Below, piece after piece: positions 27,169-35,792 of a DNA stretch of 48,988 nucleotides (positions are counted from its first letter, which is position 1; every line of letters starts with the position of its first letter). The DNA is from Chitinophagaceae bacterium UBA2789. Its GTDB lineage: Bacteria > Bacteroidota > Bacteroidia > Chitinophagales > Chitinophagaceae. The DNA lies in contig DEHX01000097.1 of assembly GCA_002352145.1 (NCBI GenBank), positions 1-48,988 on the forward strand. The letters run 5' to 3'. The position numbers and the translations under genes are program-made. A model generated the notes under the pieces. It was not told where the DNA came from. It saw nothing but the letters and a program-made list of their open reading frames with translations, and made no database searches.

Positions 27169-27816
27169 TTAAGGAATAAGTTTCCTTATCTGGCATATAA
27201 ACTCTTTTCTGCCGATCATACGGGCCCCAAAACTTTCGAGATATTCAGTATAAACCTGGCAATCGATCAGTTGAACTCCTTCTTCTTTTAGAAGCTGCAA
27301 ATACTTTAGAAAAGCAAAACGAGAAGCATTACTTTGCTTGCTAAACATACTTTCTCCAAAAAATACATTTCCTAGTCTTATACCATAAAGTCCACCAACC
27401 AATTTGTTGCCATTCCATGCTTCTGCACTGTGAGCATATCCCATTTCATGCATTTTACAATAAGCATTTTCCACCTCATCAGTTATCCATGTTCCTGTTT
27501 GTCCGGGTCTTTTTATGTTTTTACATTGGTGAATGACTTCTTTGAATGACCTGTTGATTGTAAACTCAAAATTGGTATTCTTCAATACAGCTTTTGATGT
27601 TTTATTGATTTTAAGTTCATTCGGGAAGAGAACAAAACGGGGGTGAGGGCACCACCAAAGTATTACATCACCTTCATACCATGGAAAAATACCATTCTTG
27701 TACGCAAGAACTAATCGTTCAACAGAAAGATCACCTCCCATAGCAAGCAAGCCGTCAGGTTCGGCTAAATGTACGGGGGGAAAGATGAGTTTCTTATCTT
27801 CTAACGCAAAAATCAC
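27169..27816 (-). CDS. aat: Leucyl/phenylalanyl-tRNA--protein transferase
   Basis: The core matches Aat: FPPVHLAEPDGLLAMGGDLS, YKNGIFPWYEGDVILWWCPHPRFVL, GTWITDEVENAYCKMHEMGYAHSAEAW, GNVFFGESMFS and a Cys-Gln pair near the end (IDCQVYTEYLESFGA). Aat adds Leu or Phe to N-terminal Arg/Lys of proteins, the bacterial N-end rule that feeds ClpAP. The open frame extends to 28017, but those residues do not match the family and overlap trhO. The GTG at 27816 (encoding the VIFALED start) gives 215 residues, typical for the family, and lies 5 nt after a perfect -7 box. Confidence 0.93.
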   Translation of the reverse strand: MIFALEDKKLIFPPVHLAEPDGLLAMGGDLSVERLVLAYKNGIFPWYEGDVILWWCPHPRFVLFPNELKINKTSKAVLKNTNFEFTINRSFKEVIHQCKNIKRPGQTGTWITDEVENAYCKMHEMGYAHSAEAWNGNKLVGGLYGIRLGNVFFGESMFSKQSNASRFAFLKYLQLLKEEGVQLIDCQVYTEYLESFGARMIGRKEFICQIRKLIP

Positions 27817-27821
27817 GGATA

Positions 27822-27829
27822 CAAAAATA
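27822..27829 (-). promoter_or_regulatory. -7 element for aat, leaderless geometry
   Basis: The reverse strand reads TATTTTTG, with only 5 nt before the GTG start codon. Transcription from it would begin at or next to the start codon, which supports GTG 27816 as the true start. Confidence 0.5.
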
Positions 27830-27856
27830 GCGGACAGCTTTTTTTGACTACTTACA

Positions 27857-27864
27857 TATCTTTG
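27857..27864 (+). promoter_or_regulatory. -7 element for trhO
   Basis: TATCTTTG is an exact -7 match on the forward strand, 28 nt from the reverse-strand aat -7 box. It predicts a leader of about 80 nt before the trhO ATG. Confidence 0.5.
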
Positions 27865-27947
27865 CACCGCTTTAGAATTTTGCCCAACCTGCAATTGGGG
27901 TTCAAAGCCTGTCCCGGTTTTACGGGATGAATTAAAATTCAAATTAT

Positions 27948-28982
27948 ATGGCACAATTACACAACCGCATCTCCAGAAAGGAGTTGAAAGAAGCTGTTTT
28001 AAACGATCCCACACCAAGAACGACGATTTCGTTTTACTGTTATTTTAAAATTCAAAATCCCCAGGAATTCCGCAATGTCTTATACCGGGATTTAAAGGAA
28101 ATTGGGGTGTTGGGAAGAATTTATGTAGCTGAGGAAGGAATTAATGCACAGATCAGTGTTCCGTCTGACAATCTTGATAAGTTTAGAAGTTATTTGTATT
28201 CAATCGAGCCTCTTAATGGAGTAAGGCTGAACCTGGCTGTTGATGATGATGGCAAATCCTTTTTTGTATTAGATGTTAAAGTACGTAAAAAGATTGTGGC
28301 AGATGGTATTGAAGACCCGGAGTTTGACATGGGCAATAAAGGTAAATATGTAAATGCCGAACAGTTTAATAAATTGACTGAAGACCCTGATACGGTTGTA
28401 ATAGATATGAGAAATTATTATGAGTATGAGGTTGGTCATTTTCTGAATGCCATTGAGGTGCCCTCTGATACATTCAGGGAACAGTTACCTATGGCAGTAG
28501 ACATGATGAAAGATAAAAGGGATACCAATATTATTATGTATTGTACTGGTGGTATTCGTTGTGAAAAAGCTTCGGCCTATATGCTGCACAAGGGGTTTAA
28601 GAACGTTTTTCACCTGGAGGGTGGTATTATCAATTATGCAAGGCAGGTTAAGGAAAAAGGGTTGCCCAATAAGTTCATAGGTAAAAACTTTGTTTTTGAT
28701 GACAGGTTAGGAGAACGGATCACTGATGACATCATTGCAAACTGCCATCAATGTGGAAAGCCAGCTGATACCCATACCAATTGTAAAAACGACGGTTGCC
28801 ACCTGCTTTTCATTCAATGTGATGAATGTGCTGCAAAATATGAAGGCTGTTGCAGTAAGGAATGCCAGGATACCATTCATCTTCCGTCCGAAAGAAGGAA
28901 AGAACTCCGGAAGGGGATTGATAAAGGGCAACATATTTTTAACAAATCAAGGCAACGGCTGTTTCCCCGAGGCCATAGTTGA
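27948..28982 (+). CDS. trhO: tRNA uridine(34) hydroxylase TrhO (rhodanese family)
   Basis: The 344-residue protein matches YceA/TrhO. It has an N-terminal ferredoxin-like domain (FYCYFKIQNPQEFRN...AEEGINAQIS) and a rhodanese domain with catalytic Cys199 in MYCTGGIRCEKA. The Cys-rich C-terminal region (CHQCGKP, CKNDGC, QCDECAAKYEGCCSKEC) could bind metal. TrhO carries out oxygen-dependent 5-hydroxylation of U34 in tRNA, a first step to cmo5U/mo5U. It is divergent from aat, ends 5 nt before the convergent lactonase gene, and has a hairpin-rich leader. Confidence 0.95.
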   Translation: MAQLHNRISRKELKEAVLNDPTPRTTISFYCYFKIQNPQEFRNVLYRDLKEIGVLGRIYVAEEGINAQISVPSDNLDKFRSYLYSIEPLNGVRLNLAVDDDGKSFFVLDVKVRKKIVADGIEDPEFDMGNKGKYVNAEQFNKLTEDPDTVVIDMRNYYEYEVGHFLNAIEVPSDTFREQLPMAVDMMKDKRDTNIIMYCTGGIRCEKASAYMLHKGFKNVFHLEGGIINYARQVKEKGLPNKFIGKNFVFDDRLGERITDDIIANCHQCGKPADTHTNCKNDGCHLLFIQCDECAAKYEGCCSKECQDTIHLPSERRKELRKGIDKGQHIFNKSRQRLFPRGHS

Positions 28983-28987
28983 TCTCA

Positions 28988-30100
28988 TCAGGGCATTATC
29001 CATTTGATGCAAACCGGTTTACCAATAGGTATTCTTTTACCTGAATCAGTAAGTTGCCCTGTATTTATATCTCTTTTAAAGATGACAATCTCATTACTGT
29101 TTTGATTACAAACCAAAAGGTATGTACCAGTCGGGTCAAAATTGAAATGACGGGGAGTGTTTCCCAGGGTTGGCTGGTGTCCTATCAGATTGAGCTTACC
29201 TTTATTATTTAAAGAGAAAATCGCAATATTATTTATGTTTCCCCGGTTGGAGGCGTATAAAAATTTCCCATCTGGTGAAATGTGTAAATCAGCGCTTCCG
29301 GCAAAGCTACTGTCGCCTTCAACCAAAGTGGAAACCCTTTGTATTCTTTTAAATCTTCCTTGTTTAAATTTGTGTGCTGCTACAGTACCGCTTAACTCTT
29401 CAATAAGGTATCCCACTTTATTATTGGGATGAAAAACAAAATGCCTTGGTCCGGCTCCCGGATCCGATGCTATATATTTTTGTTTACCGGTTGACAATTT
29501 ACCTGTGCCGGCATCAAAACGATAAATCATGGTTTTATCAATACCAAGATCTGGTACCAGCAACCATTTATTATCCGGCGAAAGGACCGTACAATGAACA
29601 TGTGGCCCTTTTTGCCGCTTTTCATTTATGCCTTGCCCTGTATGTTGAATGAGAGTGTCTGCGGAACTTAATCCGCCATCTTTTCTTACCGGAAAGACAG
29701 CGAGATTGCCAGAGCTATAGTTGCCGGCGAACACCCATTTCCCGGTTTTATCCATTTCAATGTAACAAGGGTGGTCACCTCCAGATGACTGTGTATTAAC
29801 ATAAGATAGCCGGCCATTCTTTTTATCAAATGAAAAGGATGTGACTTCGCCTCCGTTTCCATTCTTTCCGTTTTCGTTCACAGAATAAACAAATCTTTCG
29901 TCATTTGATATAGTGAGATAGGAGGGGTTAGAAGTCTTTATATGGCGGACTGGTTTAGCGGTTCCATTATCAGCATTGAAGCGATAAATATATATGCCTT
30001 CGCTGCCGGGTGAATCATATGTGCCTATCAGCAGGTAAAACTCCTGGCATACTGAAGGTTTTGATAAAAAGAAAACACAGAGTAATACTAGAATCTTCAT
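28988..30100 (-). CDS. Exported lactonase family (6-phosphogluconolactonase-like propeller)
   Basis: The 370-residue protein has a signal peptide (MKILVLLCVFFLSKPSVCQE) followed by a seven-bladed propeller typical of the lactonase/Pgl (YbhE) family: YLLIGTYDSPGSEGIYIYRF, NPSYLTISNDERFVYSVNE, GKWVFAGNYSSGNLAVFPV, and GPHVHCTVLSPDNKWLLVPDLG. The YbhE branch hydrolyses 6-phosphogluconolactone in the cytosol. An exported member is more likely to act on another lactone or sugar derivative, so I do not assign pgl. Confidence 0.85.
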   Translation of the reverse strand: MKILVLLCVFFLSKPSVCQEFYLLIGTYDSPGSEGIYIYRFNADNGTAKPVRHIKTSNPSYLTISNDERFVYSVNENGKNGNGGEVTSFSFDKKNGRLSYVNTQSSGGDHPCYIEMDKTGKWVFAGNYSSGNLAVFPVRKDGGLSSADTLIQHTGQGINEKRQKGPHVHCTVLSPDNKWLLVPDLGIDKTMIYRFDAGTGKLSTGKQKYIASDPGAGPRHFVFHPNNKVGYLIEELSGTVAAHKFKQGRFKRIQRVSTLVEGDSSFAGSADLHISPDGKFLYASNRGNINNIAIFSLNNKGKLNLIGHQPTLGNTPRHFNFDPTGTYLLVCNQNSNEIVIFKRDINTGQLTDSGKRIPIGKPVCIKWIMP

Positions 30101-30161
30101 AACATTTCTTTCAGAAAGTGAATATCTCTTATTAAAATGATTTTAACAAACCTGTGCATGC

Positions 30162-30192
30162 TTTGGCAAGGTCTGGCACAATCTTATCATTG
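30162..30192 (+). promoter_or_regulatory. Promoter of the 30235 lipoprotein gene (TTTG-N19-TATCATTG)
   Basis: TTTG (30162-30165) is followed after 19 nt by TATCATTG (30185-30192), with a single mismatch to TAnnTTTG and canonical spacing. The predicted leader is about 40 nt. The rest of the 30101-30234 region shows nothing else. Confidence 0.5.
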
Positions 30193-30234
30193 TAGTAATC
30201 GGAAACAGATTTTTAAACTATCAAATCAAAAGCC

Positions 30235-30663
30235 ATGAAAAAGATATTTACTCTTCCGGTTCTTTCATTATTAGCTCTTGTAATTTTACTCAGCAGTTGT
30301 TTTAGGGATACAACTATTGTAAGCAGTAATGAAAACTATTGGTTGTCTAAAGAACAAGGCGAAGTTGTGTACAGTGACAGCTACTGCAACTATTATGTAG
30401 TTGAAACCTATTATGGGTACAATATTGTGCGCAGTTACGGCGGTTACAAGCCTTTTGAAGGATCTATTGTTTATGGAAACTTCAGCAGCCAGGGAACTCG
30501 TGACATGTACAACTATTCAACAGGGGTGGTCTTTACCGGTACAGTAACCGATTATTGGTTAACATATAATGAAGCCCAGGATGCCCTGGATTACTATTGC
30601 CCTCTCTACGGAAAAGGCACCAAAAGAGAATTCAAGACATCAACAGTTATTAAGAAAAAATAA
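30235..30663 (+). CDS. Small Tyr-rich lipoprotein, unknown function
   Basis: The 142-residue protein has a clear lipoprotein signal (MKKIFTLPVLSLLALVILLSSC). The mature part is rich in Tyr and Gly (CNYYVVETYYGYNIVRSYGGYKPFEG), which looks like a beta-rich outer-membrane-associated domain. There are Cys residues at about 51 and 122 besides the lipidated one. No family is recognised. It is a single-gene unit with its own promoter and a strong terminator. Confidence 0.75.
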   Translation: MKKIFTLPVLSLLALVILLSSCFRDTTIVSSNENYWLSKEQGEVVYSDSYCNYYVVETYYGYNIVRSYGGYKPFEGSIVYGNFSSQGTRDMYNYSTGVVFTGTVTDYWLTYNEAQDALDYYCPLYGKGTKREFKTSTVIKKK

Positions 30664-30680
30664 CTGACATGGATAAACTT

Positions 30681-30715
30681 AAAGGAGCGGTTTAACAAAC
30701 CGCTCCTTTTTATAT
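30681..30715. terminator. Strong bidirectional terminator
   Basis: AAAGGAGCGGTTT and AAACCGCTCCTTT form a perfect 13-bp stem with an AAC loop, with T runs on either side depending on strand. It separates the convergent lipoprotein gene (ends 30663) and purC (ends 30710). Confidence 0.9.
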
Positions 30716-31636
30716 TAAAGTACTAAGGCAATTAGTCACTCTATTATATAAATCGTCATCACTGATTTTTTCAGGTATAAAAGGTTTGCCAATTACTTTC
30801 TCATAAAGCTCAATATACCTTTTGGAAATAGTTTCCACCCAGTCATCAGTCATCTCCGGAACAGTTTGTCCTTCTTTGCCCATAAAGTTGTTAGCTATCA
30901 GCCATTCCCTGACGAACTCTTTACTTAACTGTTTTTGGCGTTCTCCCTTTTTCTGACGGTCTTCAAAACCTTCTGCATAAAAATACCTCGAGGAATCGGG
31001 GGTGTGTATCTCATCCATCAATACAATTTCATTTTCCAGCTTCCCAAATTCGTATTTGGTATCTACCAATATGAGCCCCCGTTTTGCTGCGATTTCTTTG
31101 CCTCGTTCAAAGAGCCGGAGAGCATAGTTGCTTAATACCTCCCATTCCTCCCTGGTTGCAAGTCCCTTATCAATGATTTCCTCCGGTGAAATATCTTCAT
31201 CATGCCCCTCAGAGGCCTTGGTGCTGGGGGTAATGATAGGGGAGGGGAAGTAATCGTTTTCTTTCATTCCTTCCTGCATAACCGCACCACAAAGTATTCT
31301 CTTGCCTGAAGCATATGTTCGCCAGGCATGTCCCGTCAGATTTCCCCGAACTACCATTTCTATTTTATAAGGCACACATTTTTTTCCGACGGAAACATTT
31401 GGGGCGGGAACGCTAACCAACCAGTTGGGACAAATATCCTTTGTTGCATTTAGCATATATGCAGCAATCTGGTTTAAAACCTGTCCTTTAAAGGGTACAG
31501 GACGGGGAAGGATAACATCAAAAGCTGAGATCCTGTCAGAAGCGACCATTACCAGCCATTGGTCACCGATACTATACACATCCCGGACCTTGCCGCGGTA
31601 AAAACCGGTTTGGCCAGGAAACGAAAATTGACTCAT
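30710..31636 (-). CDS. purC: SAICAR synthetase (phosphoribosylaminoimidazole-succinocarboxamide synthase)
   Basis: The 308-residue protein belongs to the long PurC type (about 300 residues, as in yeast). It has FYRGKVRDVYSIGDQWLVMVASDRISAFDVIL, KIEMVVRGNLTGHAWRTY, the SAICAR motif PSTKASEGHDEDIS, and LVDTKYEFG. It joins aspartate to CAIR using ATP in purine synthesis. The ATG lies 4 nt after a -7-like box, so the message is probably leaderless. The 3' end abuts a strong shared terminator. Confidence 0.97.
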   Translation of the reverse strand: MSQFSFPGQTGFYRGKVRDVYSIGDQWLVMVASDRISAFDVILPRPVPFKGQVLNQIAAYMLNATKDICPNWLVSVPAPNVSVGKKCVPYKIEMVVRGNLTGHAWRTYASGKRILCGAVMQEGMKENDYFPSPIITPSTKASEGHDEDISPEEIIDKGLATREEWEVLSNYALRLFERGKEIAAKRGLILVDTKYEFGKLENEIVLMDEIHTPDSSRYFYAEGFEDRQKKGERQKQLSKEFVREWLIANNFMGKEGQTVPEMTDDWVETISKRYIELYEKVIGKPFIPEKISDDDLYNRVTNCLSTLI

Positions 31637-31640
31637 AAAC

Positions 31641-31671
31641 CGAATATAGGACGGGCCTAAAAACCGGCCAA
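31641..31671 (-). promoter_or_regulatory. Promoter of purC (TTG-N20-TATATTCG), leaderless geometry
   Basis: On the reverse strand TTG (31671-31669) is followed after 20 nt by TATATTCG (31648-31641), one mismatch from TAnnTTTG. The purC ATG follows 4 nt later. Confidence 0.5.
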
Positions 31672-31712
31672 TCTGGGGGTGTTTAAGATTTCAACAATTT
31701 ATCCTTTCCCCT

Positions 31713-31729
31713 TAAAAATTAAATTTTTA
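31713..31729. repeat. 17-bp AT-rich palindrome upstream of TonB-dependent receptor
   Basis: TAAAAATTAAATTTTTA is a perfect inverted repeat about a central A. It lies about 56 bp before the receptor ATG and about 77 bp before the divergent purC start. It could be an operator, but it may be a chance AT-rich symmetry. Confidence 0.35.
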
Positions 31730-31785
31730 GATAAACTTTACAATGCTTATTTTTCCGCCAAATTCCAAAACTAAAAATCCCTATT

Positions 31786-34737
31786 ATGAGAAAAAGCTAT
31801 AGCTTTTTGGCTGCATGGTTGATGGCTTGCCTTATTTCTTTTAGTGCTTATGCACAATCCATAACCATTTCAGGTACAGTAAAAAACAGCACCACCAAAG
31901 AGGGTGTACCTGCTGTATCTGTAGCCGTAAAAGGTACCAGCCGGGGTACTTACACAAATTCCGATGGTGAATTCACCCTTACAGTACCCAAACTTCCCGT
32001 AGTATTAGTATTTACTTCTGTTGGTTTTGACAGCCAGGAAGTAACCGTATCCGATGCCTCTCAGCCTGTTGCGGTTGATTTTAAAGTGAATACTGCGCTT
32101 GGACAAGAAGTAGTTGTTGCTGCTGCCCGTGCTCCACAGCGTTTACTGGAGTCTCCCGTTACGGTAGAAAGACTCAGTACAACTGCTCTCCGTAATATGC
32201 CGGCGCCCAACTATTATGAGGCAATCGGAAACCTGAAAGGTGTAGATGTGCATACTGCCAGTTTAACTTTCCGAACAATTACTACCCGTGGATTTGTTAG
32301 TTCAGGTAACCTTCGTTTGAATCAGTTGATTGATGGAATGGATAACCAGGCTCCCGGTTTGAACTTTTCTGTAGGTAGTGTAGTAGGACCCTCTGATCTG
32401 GATGTAGACAACGTAGAAGTTCTCTCCGGCGCCTCTTCAGCATTGTATGGCTCTGGTGGTATGAACGGAACTGTATTGGTTACGACAAAGAATCCATTCA
32501 AATACCAGGGTCTAAGCTTCAATGTCAAGCAAGGTATTATGCATGTTGACGGAAAGCAGCGTAACGCAGCTCCTTTCTATGACTGGAATTTCCGTTGGGC
32601 AAAAGCTTACAAAAACAAATTTGGTATAAAACTCGCAGCCCAGTTAGTAAAAGGTAGCGATTGGGAAGCTGAGGATTACAGAAATAAACAACAGATCGGT
32701 ATTTTAAGTAAAGTGGTGGGCGGCAACCGCCAAAATGACCCCAACTTTAATGGTATCAACATCTATGGAGATGAGACCAGTGCTGATATGAACGGTTTTG
32801 CCTATTTCGTACAGGATCAAACCAGAAGGCAAATACTTGCTGCCTCTTCCGTTATCATACCTGGAGGTTTTGATGTCGTTAATGCTGCTAATACATATTT
32901 CACAGCTATTGGCAATCCTCAATACCCTACAAATGCGCAAATCTCCACTTTCATAACTTCTCTTGCTGCGTTGGGCCCTACAGCACAGGCTGCCGTACAG
33001 CAAATGATGCCTTTCTATATTGGTTTAAGAAATAATTACTTTAATAAAGCTAGTGTTTCAAGAACTGGTTACCAGGAAGATCAACTGGTTGATTACAATA
33101 CAATGAACTTCAAGCTGACAGCTGGTTTACATTATAAAATAACCAATAACCTGGAGGTTTCATTGAACAGCTACCTTGGTACAGGTACAACAGTTTATAC
33201 CGGAGCTGACCGTTATTCTCTGCGTAACCTTAAGATGGCACAGCATAAATTGGAGTTTCGTTCTAAAAACTGGTTTATCCGTGGTTACACAACCCAGGAA
33301 AATGCAGGTGATTCATACAATGCATCAGCATTGGGCGCATTCCTTAATGAATCATACAGAGCCAGCTCTGCCTGGTTCCCGCTTTATATTGGTACTTTCT
33401 CAGAGGGACGCAGGTTGAATGGTGTTGCTGGTCAATTCCCAAGCGATTTCCAACTGCATCAAGCCGCAAGGGCTTCTGCTGACGTTGGTCGCTGGGTGCC
33501 CGGAACAAAGGCCTTTGATTCTGTAGCTGCCGTGATTAAGAAAACCCCAATCAGAAGGGGCGGAGCCTTATTCCTGGATAAATCAGATTTATGGGCTTCT
33601 GATGCACAGTTCAATATTTCTGAAATATTCAAATTCTCTAAGGTAATTGATGTAGTAGCTGGTGTTAGCTGGAAACAATGGGTAATGAATTCTCAGGGTA
33701 CCATTTTTGCTGATACTAACCAGGTTATCAGGATAAACGAATATGGTGCATTTATTCAGTTAAAGAAAAGCCTGTTCAACGATTATCTTACATTGAGTGC
33801 ATCAGGCCGTTTCGATAAGCAAACAAATTTTGATCCACGGTTTACTCCAAGGTTTACTGCGGTGTTAAAGGTTGTAAAAGACAACTTTATCCGTCTTTCT
33901 TATCAGTCAGCTTACCGCTTCCCATCCAACCAAAACCAATATATCAGCCTTGTAACAGGATCTGGTACTTTGATGGGTGCTTTGCCTGAATTTCAGACCT
34001 ATTATAAATTGAATTCAACTTTACCCGGCTATACTGCAGCAAGTGTATTAGCTTACCGTTCCGGTACACTGGCAGATTCAAGCCGCCTGGTTAGAGCACA
34101 GTACAACCCTGTAACACCGGAAACTGTGAAATCATATGAATTGGGTTATAAAGGTGTAATTGGTAAGAAATTACTGGTGGATGCTTATGTATACTACAGC
34201 CGTTATGCTAATTTCCTTGTTAGCGAAGCAGTGGTACAGTCTCGTAACGGAGCCAATTTTGAATTGTACTCTCCATACAGCAGTACCAACGTTTCTTATG
34301 TACAAAACTCAAAAGATGTTATAAAATCCCAGGGCTGGGGTATAGGCGTAGAATACCAGGCGATTAAGAATTACTTTTTCTATGGAAACGTATTCTCTGA
34401 TTACCTTAAAAATGTTGATCCAAGTGTTGTTACATTCTTCAATGCACCTAAATACCGTTTCAACGTAGGTTTGAGGAACGATAATGCTTATAAGAATATA
34501 GGCTTTAACGTGGTATTCAAATGGCAGGATAATAACTACTATGAAGGAACCTTCGTTAGTGGTACACTTCCTTACTTCGGATGGTGGGATGCCCAGGTTA
34601 CTTACCGTCCCCAGGGTACAAAGAGTGTATTTCGGATAGGTGGAACTAACCTTGGTAACTTCTATGCTAGGACTGGTTTTGGAAGCCCTGCAGTAGGGGG
34701 CTTATACTATATGAGCTATGGTTACAACCTGTTTTAA
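31786..34737 (+). CDS. TonB-dependent receptor with carboxypeptidase-regulatory-like domain
   Basis: The 983-residue protein has a signal peptide ending at AYAQ. A CarboxypepD_reg-like beta-sandwich follows (residues about 26-112: ITISGTVKNSTTKEGVPAVSV, GTSRGTYTNSDGEFTLTVP). Next are the plug domain (about 120-235: QLIDGMDNQAPG, VEVLSGASSALYGSGGMNGTV) and a large outer-membrane barrel ending in YGYNLF, with the usual terminal aromatic. No SusD-type lipoprotein gene follows, so it is not a standard SusCD pair, and the substrate is unknown. It is a single-gene unit closed by a strong terminator. Confidence 0.93.
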   Translation: MRKSYSFLAAWLMACLISFSAYAQSITISGTVKNSTTKEGVPAVSVAVKGTSRGTYTNSDGEFTLTVPKLPVVLVFTSVGFDSQEVTVSDASQPVAVDFKVNTALGQEVVVAAARAPQRLLESPVTVERLSTTALRNMPAPNYYEAIGNLKGVDVHTASLTFRTITTRGFVSSGNLRLNQLIDGMDNQAPGLNFSVGSVVGPSDLDVDNVEVLSGASSALYGSGGMNGTVLVTTKNPFKYQGLSFNVKQGIMHVDGKQRNAAPFYDWNFRWAKAYKNKFGIKLAAQLVKGSDWEAEDYRNKQQIGILSKVVGGNRQNDPNFNGINIYGDETSADMNGFAYFVQDQTRRQILAASSVIIPGGFDVVNAANTYFTAIGNPQYPTNAQISTFITSLAALGPTAQAAVQQMMPFYIGLRNNYFNKASVSRTGYQEDQLVDYNTMNFKLTAGLHYKITNNLEVSLNSYLGTGTTVYTGADRYSLRNLKMAQHKLEFRSKNWFIRGYTTQENAGDSYNASALGAFLNESYRASSAWFPLYIGTFSEGRRLNGVAGQFPSDFQLHQAARASADVGRWVPGTKAFDSVAAVIKKTPIRRGGALFLDKSDLWASDAQFNISEIFKFSKVIDVVAGVSWKQWVMNSQGTIFADTNQVIRINEYGAFIQLKKSLFNDYLTLSASGRFDKQTNFDPRFTPRFTAVLKVVKDNFIRLSYQSAYRFPSNQNQYISLVTGSGTLMGALPEFQTYYKLNSTLPGYTAASVLAYRSGTLADSSRLVRAQYNPVTPETVKSYELGYKGVIGKKLLVDAYVYYSRYANFLVSEAVVQSRNGANFELYSPYSSTNVSYVQNSKDVIKSQGWGIGVEYQAIKNYFFYGNVFSDYLKNVDPSVVTFFNAPKYRFNVGLRNDNAYKNIGFNVVFKWQDNNYYEGTFVSGTLPYFGWWDAQVTYRPQGTKSVFRIGGTNLGNFYARTGFGSPAVGGLYYMSYGYNLF

Positions 34738-34765
34738 TAATTGATATTGGGTTATAAGTATAACT

Positions 34766-34794
34766 AATCCCCCGCATCAGCGGGGGATTCTTAT
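34766..34794 (+). terminator. Terminator after TonB-dependent receptor gene
   Basis: AATCCCCCGC and GCGGGGGATT form a perfect 10-bp GC-rich stem with an ATCA loop, followed by a T-rich stretch (CTTATTT), 29 nt after the stop codon. Confidence 0.9.
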
Positions 34795-34851
34795 TTGTAT
34801 TAAATTCTTAGACTAATGGGTGAGAGTGGCTAAGAAGAGAAAAGTACAAGC

Positions 34852-35778
34852 TTAGTTTAGTGTTTTTGAAGTTTGCCCTATCATAAGCCCATTATGATAT
34901 AACTGAACTGTATATGTCCCTTTTTGGTAATCTTCGGGGTTCAGTGAGAAGGAGAGTTTTTTGTTTTCCCCCTTTTGATATTCGAATTTTATCTTCCGGG
35001 TGTACCGCTTTTTCCCTTCATTGCGGGTATCTATTGTAGAAGAAGATTCCCATGCATCAATAGTCATTACATTGCCATCAGGCTGATTAACCACAATATA
35101 AAGCTCTGCATTGTCATAATCGCTGATATTATTTTTTACGCCAAATGATACCACCAATTTGCTTGTTTTGGAGGCAGAATTTGTTTCAAGTTCCTTATCT
35201 CTTTTTAAAGTAACTGGCACAAGGTTGAGTTCGGTAGTGACAAAGGTGGAGGCAAGGCTCACTTTTTCTGCCAGCGCTTTGTTTTCCCGGGTTAATTCCT
35301 GCATATTCCCTTCCAGGCTTTTTACCTGGATATTTACTTTATCAAGGGTGGCAGAAATTTGCTGCTTTTCTTCTTCAATTGTATAATTTTTACTTTGTAA
35401 CTCCTGAACCAGTTGTTGCAGTTCAATAGTTTTCTTTCGGGCCAATGCCAGGTCTTCTCGTTTTACGTCATTCTTTTTCAGGATTGCCGCTATCTCTGTT
35501 CTTAATCGGTAAATTTCAGCCAGTTTGTTACTTAGCTCGCCTTTAAGTAGACCTGCTGATGTTCGGGAAGAATCAAGCCGGGCATCAAGTTCATCAATAG
35601 TTTGTGAATAGATTTTATGAAGGGAATCCTGCACACCCTGTGCCACAGCCAGAGAATCTTTTACAAAAATCTCCCTCCTGATTTTGGTGTATTGGGTCTT
35701 GTCGTAAAGATGATAAACCCAAGTGCCCGTTAACCCAACTGACAACATAAGCAGCAAAAGGCTCTTGGTATCTTTCAT
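34852..35778 (-). CDS. Membrane-anchored coiled-coil protein, paralogue A
   Basis: The 308-residue protein has one N-terminal transmembrane helix (about 6-26) and a long heptad-like coiled coil (about 40-185: LKGELSNKLAEIYRLRTEI, LQQLVQELQSKNY). The C-terminal beta domain (about 200-308) contains KLVVSFGVKNNI, LYIVVNQPDGNVM and YTVQLYHNGLMIG. The same layout and C-terminal motifs recur in the protein at 37097-38071. The bulk should face the periplasm. It lies 14 nt downstream of the exported Ppx/GppA-like gene on the same strand, so they form an operon. No named family is recognised. Confidence 0.8.
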   Translation of the reverse strand: MKDTKSLLLLMLSVGLTGTWVYHLYDKTQYTKIRREIFVKDSLAVAQGVQDSLHKIYSQTIDELDARLDSSRTSAGLLKGELSNKLAEIYRLRTEIAAILKKNDVKREDLALARKKTIELQQLVQELQSKNYTIEEEKQQISATLDKVNIQVKSLEGNMQELTRENKALAEKVSLASTFVTTELNLVPVTLKRDKELETNSASKTSKLVVSFGVKNNISDYDNAELYIVVNQPDGNVMTIDAWESSSTIDTRNEGKKRYTRKIKFEYQKGENKKLSFSLNPEDYQKGTYTVQLYHNGLMIGQTSKTLN

Positions 35779-35792
35779 TACAATTAAACTAC

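Noticed and set aside
27817..28017. N-terminal extension of aat by about 67 residues
   Set aside because: The residues do not resemble Aat and run through the aat -7 box and into trhO. The GTG at 27816 gives the usual Aat length.
28988..30100. Assignment as cytosolic 6-phosphogluconolactonase (pgl)
   Set aside because: The N-terminal signal peptide indicates export, so the classic pentose-phosphate role is unlikely.
31786..34737. SusC-type receptor with a SusD partner
   Set aside because: No SusD-like lipoprotein gene follows; the next features are a terminator and a convergent gene.
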